The notes under the pieces were generated by a model that saw nothing but the letters and a program-made list of their open reading frames with translations, was not told the DNA's origin and searched no databases. Positions 1-8,050 of a DNA stretch of 64,000 bases are shown piece by piece. Position 1 is the stretch's first letter. Each line of letters begins with the position of its first letter. Origin of the DNA: Nostoc linckia FACHB-104. GTDB taxonomy: Bacteria; Cyanobacteriota; Cyanobacteriia; Cyanobacteriales; Nostocaceae. The stretch is taken from contig NZ_JACJQJ010000013.1 of the NCBI RefSeq assembly GCF_014696615.1, positions 1 to 64,000 on the forward strand. The letters run 5' to 3'. A program made the translations under genes and the position numbers.

Positions 1-203
1 TTGGGTGACGGTTGCGTCCCCCAAACCCCCTCCAAAATTATTGTTCTGTTTTTTTGTTGAGTAACTAGTTTTTTGGTTTTGTTATCAATTAATTTTTTAA
101 CTTAACTGTATTTAAGTATAATCAAAAAAAATTCATTATAATGCTCAAACACTCGCTAAAGCTAAGCCCCAGCGAGTTGATCTGAGCCGATCAAATCGCC
201 AAA

Positions 204-542
204 TTAGCTGTCAATTAACTTGAAGCCCCAAGGTTTGAGGGCTGCTTTGGCTATTTCTTTGTCTATGCCTTCATAAGCCTCCCATTCCAGAGGGTGATCT
301 TTAGGATGTCCTTCACCCACATTACCCGCGACTTTAATTATGGGACAGTTAGCCAAGCGATCGCGCTCTAACCCTTTTGGTAGTGCTAATTGGACTTTGC
401 GACCAATAAATTTCGATACACTTTCTTTAGCTACTGATTCACGGATTAAACAGATATCACCAGCCGTGCCCCAAGTAGTTTGGTAGATATAAAGGAAGGA
501 TATGTAGGTTTGCGGTTTTAGGGATCTTTTGATAACTTGCAT
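204..542 (-). CDS. Conserved hypothetical protein (112 aa)
   Basis: A 112-residue soluble protein that I do not recognise. It has no signal peptide or membrane segment; the C-terminal half is charged, with a GEGHPKDHPLEWEAYEG stretch. It lies 34 nt downstream of the large CRP/AAA/polyferredoxin gene on the same strand, so the two are probably co-transcribed and it may serve the same redox process, but that is inference from position only. The ATG start is the first in frame. No cofactor motif is visible (one Cys only near residue 31 and one near 66). Confidence 0.6.
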   Translation of the reverse strand: MQVIKRSLKPQTYISFLYIYQTTWGTAGDICLIRESVAKESVSKFIGRKVQLALPKGLERDRLANCPIIKVAGNVGEGHPKDHPLEWEAYEGIDKEIAKAALKPWGFKLIDS

Positions 543-576
543 TATTTGTAATCCTTACACGAGACAGAAAAATTCG

Positions 577-3099
577 TTAAAAAACGATAATCATCCACAT
601 ACTAGCAGCCAGCCCAATCGCTGCTAAGTGTTGCCAAAGCAGGGCTTTCAGAGGTTGACGAGCAATTTTTTGCGTTAATACTACGGTTAACAACACGGAT
701 AATATCAGGGTGCTACCTTGCAAAAAGTCGATTACGGCGGGGTGTGCTATCAAGACTGGTAACTGTTCTCCATTGAAGCCAAAGGTAGCAAAAGTTATGG
801 GAAGAATCCGCCCACCTTCTCCTAAGCCTAGATGCAGATAATGGGCAAAGTTACCTCCTAATACTAATGGTAGGTAACCATAAGCAAGCTCAATAAATTT
901 TTTAGGTTTCCGCCCTGAATTAAACAGTTGCGTTAAGCCGTAAGCTACTAAGCAAATTGCTGCTGGAACTATCAAGACTAGCAGAGATAATCCTAAATGC
1001 TGCCAAAAAATTGTTAAATCTATGTTTAAACCTAACCACGCTTGTAATTCTGGCAGTCGATGCAGATATACACCACCCAAGAGCAAAAATAATAGTGCTA
1101 CTTCATAGTTGTGGGCTATATGAGTTGTCCATAGTTCAATCCCTGGAGGACGTAGGTTAAACTCGACGGAACGATGGGGACAGGCTTTTAGACAAGTCAT
1201 GCACAACACGCAATCTCTGTTATCTTCTAATTGTGCAGGATGAGAGTACAAAGGACAGCCGTTTGTTTCCATCCCCTCACCTTTTTGCGGCCCGCCTTTA
1301 TAGCATTGATAAGTCGTGCAACTGGCGGAACAGATACCTTGCTGGGCGCGGAGTTCTGTCATGGATAGTTTAGCAAATAAACCATTCATGCCGCCGATGG
1401 GGCAAAGATAGCGGCACCAAAATCTGCGCTCAAAAATGGCGGAAAATATCATTGCCCCAGCAGTGATTAATAGCAGCAAGCAAGCTGAGAGGTAAGCTGT
1501 ATCTTCTAACTTCCAGAGTTCTTCCCATAGGAAAATTAGGGTAAATAGTCCAAATAAAAACCAGCCTCCCCATTTCTCCGCTTTTTCTCTAGGCCAACGC
1601 TGAAGTTTTCTAGGAAACAACCACAGCGATAATTTTTGCGTAATTTCACCATAAATCATAAACGGGCAGATAGAACACCAAATACGCCCTAGAAAAGGGA
1701 ACAGAAACAGAAAGAACGGCCACCACCAAGCCCAAAAGAGATTTAAAGCAAAATTGCGATCGCGTGTTTGAGGCCCAATAAATAATACACCTACCAAAAA
1801 AGCAAAGGCTGCAAAGGTAAAACCATAATTAATGCGATCAGGCCACCAGTCACTACGCAAAAACCTCCGCAAGCCAGGATAAGCATTTAATAAATTAACG
1901 CGAAATTGCTTTTTCTGGGGTTCGGCTGACCAAAATATTTCTTCTGTGAGTTCTTTCCCTTCTCCTAGCTGGACAATGGCTCTTTCTACCAAATTTTTCA
2001 ATTCTTTGAGATTACCAGGAAAATCGTAAGCCTGTAAGCGGCGCAAGGCTTCGGGGGTAATACGCGGTTTCTCTAAACCCCGCCCGCGGCTGTAGAGACT
2101 GGTGTAATATTCAACCTGAGCTGTAATATCAGCTTTGCGTACTCGTAGGGGTGGTACTTTAATTACATGACCTACACATCGTTCAATCCGAGCCTCTGCT
2201 TTTTCTGAAACAATAAAAATTCTGGCTTGACTGGTACGATGTTCAGCTTTTGGTTCTCCAGGACGAGTAATAGGAGTATATGTATTTGTTCGGAGTAACT
2301 CGGCGACTTCGGGTAATAATTCTTGCGGCAATTCTTGGATATTATTGAGAATTAAACTTCCTTCTCCTAACCATTCCAATAGTCCTGGTTTTCCACCAGC
2401 ACGACCGAATAAATCTGCGCCACTGGTTTGCAGAATGCCACAATTAACTTTAATAATTGGTTCTCGCCGCTTTGGAGAGCTAAAGTGAATTAAAGTAGCG
2501 ATATTATCTTTTTCTAACCCTGGTTCGCCAAAGATTTCTACAGATTTGTAATCGCTGCTAGCTTCGCGAATTTGCTCCCGTAGACGCACCGCATACCGAC
2601 TCGTACCAACAATTCCCCGTTGCGCCTTGGTAACTAAATATGGACGTAAAGCTACAGCACGTTCTTGTTCGTAGGTTAAAGCCGATGTCACCTGTGCCAA
2701 TTCTTGCGCCAATAGCCGGAAAAAAGCCTGATTAATTTCTGGGTATTGAGTTACTAACTCGCGAAATTTAGCCGCAGTTACAACCCATAATTGACATTCT
2801 GAGAGGGTAGTAATTGCGAATGGCGTTAATTCATCTAACAGTAATTCTTTCAGGTGAATTACTTCTCCAGGAAGGAATCCCCGAGGTAGGGCTGAGTTCG
2901 TTGGGCTGGTTTCACTTTCTAACTGACCACTTTGGACAATATAAAGTGCTTGCGGAGGAGTACCTTCGCTTACTAGAGTAGTGTTAGCTGGCACAACTTG
3001 TAACTCCATCACCTGAGCGATCGCTTCTAATACCGTAGGTGAGAGAATTTCTAAAGCTGTACGTTCTTGTAGCCACACTGTATCTGGAGATGTCATCAT
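577..3099 (-). CDS. CRP-like domain + degenerate sigma54-type AAA+ domain + membrane polyferredoxin (NapH/NosR-like)
   Basis: Three parts are seen. Residues about 10-135 form a cyclic-nucleotide-binding-like domain. Residues about 160-400 match a sigma54-activator AAA+ domain (FPGNLKELKNLVERA near its end). Residues about 420-840 are a membrane module with roughly eight hydrophobic segments, CxxCP-type motifs (WCSICPF, WCRYLCPIGG) and a ferredoxin-like cluster (CVLCMTCLKACP). The ATPase looks dead: the P-loop reads GEPGLEKD (Lys near 197) where the family has GESGTGKE, Walker B reads SLILNNIQEL with both acidic residues replaced by Asn, and the GAFTGA loop is missing. Cyanobacteria have no sigma54, so it is probably a sensor or regulator of membrane electron transfer rather than a sigma54 activator. 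I place the start at the ATG at 3099 because GGAG sits six bases upstream; an ATG at 3111 is the alternative. No HTH is visible. Confidence 0.8.
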   Translation of the reverse strand: MMTSPDTVWLQERTALEILSPTVLEAIAQVMELQVVPANTTLVSEGTPPQALYIVQSGQLESETSPTNSALPRGFLPGEVIHLKELLLDELTPFAITTLSECQLWVVTAAKFRELVTQYPEINQAFFRLLAQELAQVTSALTYEQERAVALRPYLVTKAQRGIVGTSRYAVRLREQIREASSDYKSVEIFGEPGLEKDNIATLIHFSSPKRREPIIKVNCGILQTSGADLFGRAGGKPGLLEWLGEGSLILNNIQELPQELLPEVAELLRTNTYTPITRPGEPKAEHRTSQARIFIVSEKAEARIERCVGHVIKVPPLRVRKADITAQVEYYTSLYSRGRGLEKPRITPEALRRLQAYDFPGNLKELKNLVERAIVQLGEGKELTEEIFWSAEPQKKQFRVNLLNAYPGLRRFLRSDWWPDRINYGFTFAAFAFLVGVLFIGPQTRDRNFALNLFWAWWWPFFLFLFPFLGRIWCSICPFMIYGEITQKLSLWLFPRKLQRWPREKAEKWGGWFLFGLFTLIFLWEELWKLEDTAYLSACLLLLITAGAMIFSAIFERRFWCRYLCPIGGMNGLFAKLSMTELRAQQGICSASCTTYQCYKGGPQKGEGMETNGCPLYSHPAQLEDNRDCVLCMTCLKACPHRSVEFNLRPPGIELWTTHIAHNYEVALLFLLLGGVYLHRLPELQAWLGLNIDLTIFWQHLGLSLLVLIVPAAICLVAYGLTQLFNSGRKPKKFIELAYGYLPLVLGGNFAHYLHLGLGEGGRILPITFATFGFNGEQLPVLIAHPAVIDFLQGSTLILSVLLTVVLTQKIARQPLKALLWQHLAAIGLAASMWMIIVF

Positions 3100-3111
3100 C
3101 AGTTTCTCCAT

Positions 3112-3574
3112 GCAGGCTGCTTGCGGTATAAAAGGAATTATCCCTGATTATGGAATGGCTGCGTGATGGGTTGGTCAGATCTCCCGAATCTCTGGGTTCC
3201 CTTGGCAATGTTAGGTTTAATTATGATAGCGGCGGTGTTTTTCAGCCGTAGCGGTTAATTTTGCACAGCCAGTCAAAACTTGTAGAGACGCGATTAATCG
3301 CGTCTGTAAAAAAGGCAAACAATCTTATTGACTTATCCCGCAAGAGAACTTGGCTTGGGGAAACTAGATTGCAACTGTAGCGTCAAAGAAACTATCTAAA
3401 TACTCATTCGCTATCAGGATGCACTTAATATTTAGTAACCTCAGCGTCACCGCTACTAGCAAAGTAGTACGCAAATTTAAATAAATCCAGAAAAATTATG
3501 ACTATTAAGTGCTTATTCCGGAGAATTGGGATGAGTAGCTAGCTTGACTATGCAATTCTCAAGGTAATAAAAGC
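3112..3574. other. Intergenic region between divergent genes
   Basis: This 463-bp gap should hold the promoters of the two divergent flanking genes. It contains a 20-nt perfect palindrome (agacgcgattaatcgcgtct, 3286-3305) of a type repeated elsewhere in the window (near 50222). I see no convincing coding sequence or RNA gene. Confidence 0.5.
3286..3305. repeat. Palindromic dispersed repeat
   Basis: The sequence agacgcgattaatcgcgtct is its own reverse complement. A near copy (agacgcgattcatcgcgtct) lies at about 50222-50241. Such short 'gagacgcgat' palindromes are scattered between genes in Nostocales genomes. Confidence 0.6.
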
Positions 3575-4300
3575 ATGACAAATATTCCTAAACAATCCCA
3601 TGTAAGCAACGGTACAGCTCATATACCGCATGGCGTGATTTTAACCCTAGCGCTAACCAGTCTCTTATCCTACGGAATTGGACTTACCAGTAACAATCCT
3701 GCTACTGCGGCTCCGCGTGCAGTACAGGTACAATTATCCCAAAATGTCCAAAATAGTGGCAAAAAGCTGCCTAAAGCTGTTGCTCAAGCTGTACTTAATG
3801 ATGCATCTAAGCGTTCAGGAGTAGCGATCGCTAATTTGAAAATAACGCAATTCAGCGCCAAAACCTTTGGTAATCCCTGTATTTTCCAGTTTGGTGAAGT
3901 TTGTACAAGAGAATACAGGCCAATTCGCGGTTGGGAAGTAATTGTTCAGGTTAATGAGCAATCTTGGACTTATCACGCTAATAAAAATGGCTCACAAATT
4001 CTGTTAGATCCCAAAATTAATGCCTCGGGAAATGTTACTTTACCAAGAGCGATCGCCAATAAAGTTTTGGCAGATGCAGCTAAACGTTCTGGGGTAGCAG
4101 TTGCGAATTTACAAATCACTCAAGCTACAGCCAAAACCTTTGGTAACGAATGTCATTTTAATTTTGGTGAAGTCTGTGCAGAGATTTACAAACCCGTTGA
4201 AGGTTGGGAAGTAATCGTTAAGGTGAAAGAGCAATCTTGGACTTACCATGTAAATAAATCTGGTTCGCAAATTGTTTTAGATCCAAAAATTCAAGTATAA
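3575..4300 (+). CDS. Exported protein with two tandem ~85-residue repeats
   Basis: This 241-residue protein starts with a long N-region and a hydrophobic stretch (about residues 20-47) ending in PATAAP, which fits a signal peptide. The mature part is two copies of one domain (about 62-150 and 153-241). Each carries KxxGVAxANLxITQ, then AKTFGN.C..FGEVC with two cysteines that could form a disulfide, GWEVIV, and EQSWTYH.NK.GSQI.LDPKI. The duplication is obvious by eye. I know no function for this domain; a periplasmic or extracellular role is inferred from the signal. AAGG lies about 10 nt before the ATG. The gene is monocistronic and AT-rich gaps surround it. Confidence 0.75.
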   Translation: MTNIPKQSHVSNGTAHIPHGVILTLALTSLLSYGIGLTSNNPATAAPRAVQVQLSQNVQNSGKKLPKAVAQAVLNDASKRSGVAIANLKITQFSAKTFGNPCIFQFGEVCTREYRPIRGWEVIVQVNEQSWTYHANKNGSQILLDPKINASGNVTLPRAIANKVLADAAKRSGVAVANLQITQATAKTFGNECHFNFGEVCAEIYKPVEGWEVIVKVKEQSWTYHVNKSGSQIVLDPKIQV

Positions 4301-4968
4301 GCAAATGTTACTTTACCCAAAAAGGTGAGAGCATAACATTTTAAACTCAAAATTTGGTTGGGGGAAAAGGCTTCGCGGTGCAAGTTTATGCTTAACTTAC
4401 TTCCTCAAAGGATAACTTTGTGAGTTGCGAAATTTCGCTTATTACGAAGCGCAAACTGTAGGGTAAAAGTTTCCGAAACTTACAATTCCAGGTTTCCTTT
4501 TTCCTTCTCCCTTTTATATATCTCATGATAGATACTTAATTTGTTAGCAATTGCTGTAGATATCTTTAAGTTTTTCGTGAACTTGGATATGTATAGCAAT
4601 GAATACTTTAGTAATATTACTGAGATATTTAATTAAATAAATAGAGAAGATATTTACTTTTGAATAACCACTTTTCTCTATAACCATTAGCCTTTTTGTC
4701 AGCACAAAAACATTATTTAGCAAGCATTTTAGACACAGCCACCCCATTCAATAACACAGGACTACACAAGAAATAAATGATAGTCATGGTAGTATTACTT
4801 GCTATTTATAAAATATTCATAATGCAAATAAAAATTTTTACAAAAATATTGATTTTACTGTAAGTAATCTTATCACCATATTTAATAAATCTTGGTTAAA
4901 ATCCAATCTTTACATTCCGTCTATTCAAGTAGAAAATGGATTCAAAAGTTGATTGATGTTGATTGAGT
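4301..4968. other. AT-rich intergenic region
   Basis: About 670 bp of AT-rich DNA upstream of the RiPP-like gene. An open frame at 4544-4747 on the minus strand has no ribosome-binding site and unusual composition, so I do not call it. I see no RNA gene or repeat of note here. Confidence 0.4.
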
Positions 4969-5235
4969 ATGAAAAGCGTAGCAGAAAACGTCAGAGAAAT
5001 AGACTCTTTAATTGAAGAATTAAGTGATGAAGAGCTTGCAAGTTGTGTAGGTGGTTGTGGCTGGTATAACCCAGCAGGGAATGAATGTGAAATTGAAACG
5101 CAAGATGATGGAACATTTAAAATTACAGAGTATGTTCTAGTTGGTGAAGAATGGAATTCATCTTCATATACAACCAATTCTATAGCTGATTATTGGTACG
5201 ATCCTAACGGTTCAGCCCGCTACAAAATTAGATAG
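4969..5235 (+). CDS. Putative RiPP (peptide natural product) precursor with double-glycine leader
   Basis: An 88-residue peptide. The N-terminal 27 residues are acidic and helical (IDSLIEELSDEELASCVGG) and end in the Gly-Gly that marks the cleavage site of Nif11-type and related peptide leaders. The following core is rich in Tyr, Trp, Ser, Thr, Gly and Asn and has two Cys (GCGWYNPAGNEC). By analogy the peptide would be modified and exported by a C39-peptidase ABC transporter, but no modification enzyme, protease or transporter gene lies nearby, so the assignment rests on the leader alone. A TTG six bases upstream could also start it; I prefer the ATG. No strong ribosome-binding site is seen. 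Confidence 0.6.
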   Translation: MKSVAENVREIDSLIEELSDEELASCVGGCGWYNPAGNECEIETQDDGTFKITEYVLVGEEWNSSSYTTNSIADYWYDPNGSARYKIR

Positions 5236-5552
5236 AGAAGATGACGTAATTAAATATAAATAAAAGATAAGAGGGAATTACCAAAACAAGATTAATACTA
5301 GAAAGAATAGTGTTTTGAACTGTTGCTTTGGTTTTGAGCAAAGGTTAACTGAATAAAGGTTAAAGTTTTTTCTTTGTCCTTCTCATCGGAACCGACAAGT
5401 ATTACTACCCTTAAAACTATTGCAGGCTTTACCTGTATAAACTATGTAGATCTGCCAATGGCAGATCTATTCGTATTCTGGGGATATTTTTTGGTCATGC
5501 AATCTGATGAGCTTAGTATATAATGATAGATTGTGTCGATCAAAGCCAAACC
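5236..5552. other. Intergenic region upstream of rpmI
   Basis: This 317-bp gap is the leader and promoter region of the rpmI-rplT operon. It contains a 23-nt perfect palindrome (5447-5469), listed separately. No other coding sequence is apparent. Confidence 0.5.
5447..5469. promoter_or_regulatory. Perfect 23-nt palindrome in the rpmI leader
   Basis: Arms tagatctgcca and tggcagatcta are exact reverse complements around one central A, ending 83 bp before the rpmI ATG. No T-run follows directly, so it does not look like a plain terminator. It may be a protein operator or part of a mRNA fold; L20 is known in other bacteria to repress its own operon by binding leader RNA. Confidence 0.5.
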
Positions 5553-5750
5553 ATGCCTAAACTCAAGACTCGTAAAGCAGCGGCAAAACGATTCCGTGCC
5601 ACCGGTACAGGTAAAATCGTGCGTCGCAAAGCTTATAAAAACCACCTTCTAGAGCATAAAACTTCAGATAAGAAGCGCAGTATGTCCAAGTCTGGACTTG
5701 TACACGAACGCGACGAAGATAATGTACGTTTGATGCTCCCCTATTTGTAA
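5553..5750 (+). CDS. rpmI: 50S ribosomal protein L35
   Basis: The 65-residue product starts [14 protein letters not shown] and is very basic, the normal length and N-terminus of bacterial L35, a component of the large ribosomal subunit. The frame is open 10 codons upstream, but the ATG at 5553 matches the family start. rplT follows after 21 bp, the usual rpmI-rplT order; infC, which precedes them in many bacteria, is not adjacent here. Confidence 0.97.
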   Translation: MPKLKTRKAAAKRFRATGTGKIVRRKAYKNHLLEHKTSDKKRSMSKSGLVHERDEDNVRLMLPYL

Positions 5751-5771
5751 GTCCTTCAGGAAAATTAAGTT

Positions 5772-6131
5772 ATGACACGGGTAAAACGCGGTAACGTAGC
5801 TCGTAAACGCCGCAATAAAATTCTCAAACTAGCTAAAGGTTTTCGCGGTTCCCACTCAACTCTGTTTAGAACCGCTAATCAACAGGTAATGAAAGCACTG
5901 CGGAGTGCTTATCGCGATCGCAAAAAGAAAAAGCGCGATTTCCGTCGCTTGTGGATCGCCCGCATTAACGCTGCTGCAAGGGTACATGGTTTAAGCTACA
6001 GCAAACTCATCGGTAATCTCAAAAAAGCCGATATCCAACTCAATCGCAAAATGTTGGCACAATTAGCAGTTGTCGATCCAGCTAGCTTTGGCAAAATTGC
6101 TGAATTAGCTGCTAGCCAAGCTAAAGCATAA
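5772..6131 (+). CDS. rplT: 50S ribosomal protein L20
   Basis: The 119-residue product begins [20 protein letters not shown], the classic L20 N-terminus, and continues with the conserved [20 protein letters not shown] region. L20 binds 23S rRNA early in large-subunit assembly and in several bacteria also represses its own operon. AGGA lies 10 bp before the ATG. It is co-transcribed with rpmI. Confidence 0.97.
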   Translation: MTRVKRGNVARKRRNKILKLAKGFRGSHSTLFRTANQQVMKALRSAYRDRKKKKRDFRRLWIARINAAARVHGLSYSKLIGNLKKADIQLNRKMLAQLAVVDPASFGKIAELAASQAKA

Positions 6132-6218
6132 AGGATTAAGGATGAAGTATAAAGTATGAAGGCTGAAGTATACCCCAATAAACGGGGGGGCTGGAAGAAA
6201 GACAGCATACTACACAGA

Positions 6219-7025
6219 ATGCGTGTCTGGCAGCAATTCTTGTTTTCATCCTTTATCCTTTACCCTTTATCCTTATTATTAGTTGTTTGCTTGTGCTTTT
6301 TGGGGACAGTACCAATTGCATCTGCCGCCCAAATGCCAGAAATTCAGCGGCGAGGCTATTTTACTATTGCTGTCAAAGATAACTTGCGTCCCTTGGGATT
6401 TAGAGATACCAAGGGTAATTTGCAAGGATTGGAAATTGACTTAGCACAGCGTTTGGCAAGTGACTTGCTAGGTAAAGCAAACGCTGTGAAGTTACAACCC
6501 GTAGCCAATCGCGATCGCTTATCTGTAGTATTAAACAATCAAGTTGACTTTGCTATTGCGCGGGTAACAGCAACAGAGTCACGTTCTCGCTTAGTGAGTT
6601 TCAGTGTTCCTTACTACTTTGATGGTAGTTATGTAGTTGTAAAGGATACTGGAATACAGCGAATCAATGATTTAGCAAAACGCAAAATTGCTGTACTCAG
6701 TAACTCCACGACAATTGCCGATGTCAGGTACTATGTGCCGAATGCTGAGTTAGTAGGAGTAAAGTCCTATGCAGAAGCGAGAGAAAAAATAGAAAGCAAT
6801 GCTGTAACCGCCTTTGCCGCCGATGCTAGCGTTTTGAGTGGTTGGGTGCAGCAATATCCCCAGTATCGGCTACTGCCAACTAAACTATCCACAGCACCTT
6901 TATCTGTAGTCATGCCCAAAGGCTTGCAATACGATGATTTAAGACTACAAGTAAATGGCGCGATCGCACGTTACATAGCTGAAGGTTGGCTCAAGCAACG
7001 CGCCCAATATTGGGGGTTACCATAA
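6219..7025 (+). CDS. Periplasmic amino-acid-type solute-binding protein (SBP family 3)
   Basis: The 268-residue protein has a long hydrophobic signal sequence (about residues 7-36, ending IASAA). The mature part has the family-3 binding-protein pattern: an IQRRGYFTIAVKDNLRPLGF start, then LEIDLAQRLASDLL, RLSVVLNNQVDFAIARVT and TESRSRLVSFSVPYYF. Such proteins bind amino acids for ABC uptake or act as sensors; no permease or ATPase gene is next to it, so the transporter is elsewhere or it acts alone. I chose the ATG at 6219 over one at 6156 because the upstream codons fall in a low-complexity 'aaggatgaagtat' intergenic repeat. It lies about 90 bp downstream of rplT. Confidence 0.8.
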   Translation: MRVWQQFLFSSFILYPLSLLLVVCLCFLGTVPIASAAQMPEIQRRGYFTIAVKDNLRPLGFRDTKGNLQGLEIDLAQRLASDLLGKANAVKLQPVANRDRLSVVLNNQVDFAIARVTATESRSRLVSFSVPYYFDGSYVVVKDTGIQRINDLAKRKIAVLSNSTTIADVRYYVPNAELVGVKSYAEAREKIESNAVTAFAADASVLSGWVQQYPQYRLLPTKLSTAPLSVVMPKGLQYDDLRLQVNGAIARYIAEGWLKQRAQYWGLP

Positions 7026-7162
7026 TTTTGTCATTGGGTAATTGGTAATTGGTAATCAGATTTTCTTCCCCACTCACCAATCCCCAATCCCCAATCCCCA
7101 ATCCCAGTCCCCTTGCAACGGATAATAGATAAGAAGACTCTTTATATTCGTATTTCAAGACA

Positions 7163-7687
7163 ATGGATAACAGTCTAGCGGTTGTTTATCTCTCAATTTT
7201 CGTAGCTATACTCGCATTTGCGGTTGTGAATGTTTTCCAGCAAATTTTCAAAACTCGTCGGATTGAAAGTTCCTTGTCTCGCTTAAAAAACAAGTTGAGT
7301 AAAGATAAAGGTACTACTCAAGAATATTACGAGTTAGGGAGTATTTATTCTCAAAAGAAAGTCTACTCCCAAGCGATCGCTCTTTTCCAAAAAGCCCTCA
7401 AAGCAGCGGAAGACGAGGGAGAAGAAGCTGTTGCTCCTATCTACAATGGGCTAGGGTATGCTTACTTTGCCCAAGAGCAGTATGATTTAGCAATTCGTCA
7501 TTACAAAGAAGCCCTGAAGTTGAAACCTGATTATGTTACAGCGCTCAATAATCTCGGCCATGCTTATGAGCAAAAAAAATTAACTACACAAGCACTACAA
7601 ACTTACGAAGAAGCGCTCAAATTTGCGCCTAATAATTCTACGGCTAAACGCCGTGCCGAATCTTTGCGCCGTTTAGTTTCTGCATAA
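7163..7687 (+). CDS. ycf37: Membrane-anchored TPR protein, Ycf37-like photosystem I assembly factor
   Basis: The 174-residue protein has one N-terminal membrane segment (about residues 5-25) followed by a basic loop and three TPR units (about 57-160; repeats include YYELGSIYSQKKVYSQAI, IYNGLGYAYFAQEQYDLAI and ALNNLGHAYEQKKLTTQAL). Length, anchor and repeat number match cyanobacterial Ycf37 (Pyg7 in plants), a thylakoid factor that helps assemble photosystem I. The short TPR array makes other TPR proteins possible, but the combination is characteristic. Confidence 0.8.
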   Translation: MDNSLAVVYLSIFVAILAFAVVNVFQQIFKTRRIESSLSRLKNKLSKDKGTTQEYYELGSIYSQKKVYSQAIALFQKALKAAEDEGEEAVAPIYNGLGYAYFAQEQYDLAIRHYKEALKLKPDYVTALNNLGHAYEQKKLTTQALQTYEEALKFAPNNSTAKRRAESLRRLVSA

Positions 7688-8050
7688 GTAGTTGGTGTTG
7701 GGTATTGGGTGTTTGTTTTCCCCATTACCCATAATTTGTAATTCTTAGAAGTAGGGTGTGTTACGCCGTAGGCTAACGCACCTTAAATTTTTGATTACAT
7801 TTTGCAAATTCAAATAAATCTATTCTGTTTATCAACACAGCCTGGGTATATAGATAATACCAATTTTAAAAAAGAATGCGACAGATTGTAGGGGCATGGC
7901 ACTGCCATGCCCTCTAGAATATATTGATGTGTTGCAAACATGATTAAATTTGGTACAAAACCAGTTCTCCAAAATTCGTGTATCCAAATTGCATAATTAC
8001 GAACTACGAATTATGAATTGGTACTCTATCTTCCTGTAAATATCTAAAGA
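7688..8050. other. Intergenic region with dispersed repeats
   Basis: This 363-bp gap holds a 'gtagggtgtgttacgcc...ctaacgcacc' inverted repeat (about 7752-7783) and a 24-nt near-perfect palindrome (7890-7913). I see no gene. The promoter of the amine oxidase gene should lie near its end. Confidence 0.45.
7890..7913. repeat. Palindromic dispersed repeat (first copy)
   Basis: Arms aggggcatggca and tgccatgccct pair with each other. A second copy lies at 18903-18926. It is a dispersed intergenic palindrome; no function is known to me. Confidence 0.6.

Noticed and set aside
4544-4747. Minus-strand open frame upstream of the RiPP-like gene
   Set aside because: AT-rich chance frame with no start signal or recognisable motif.
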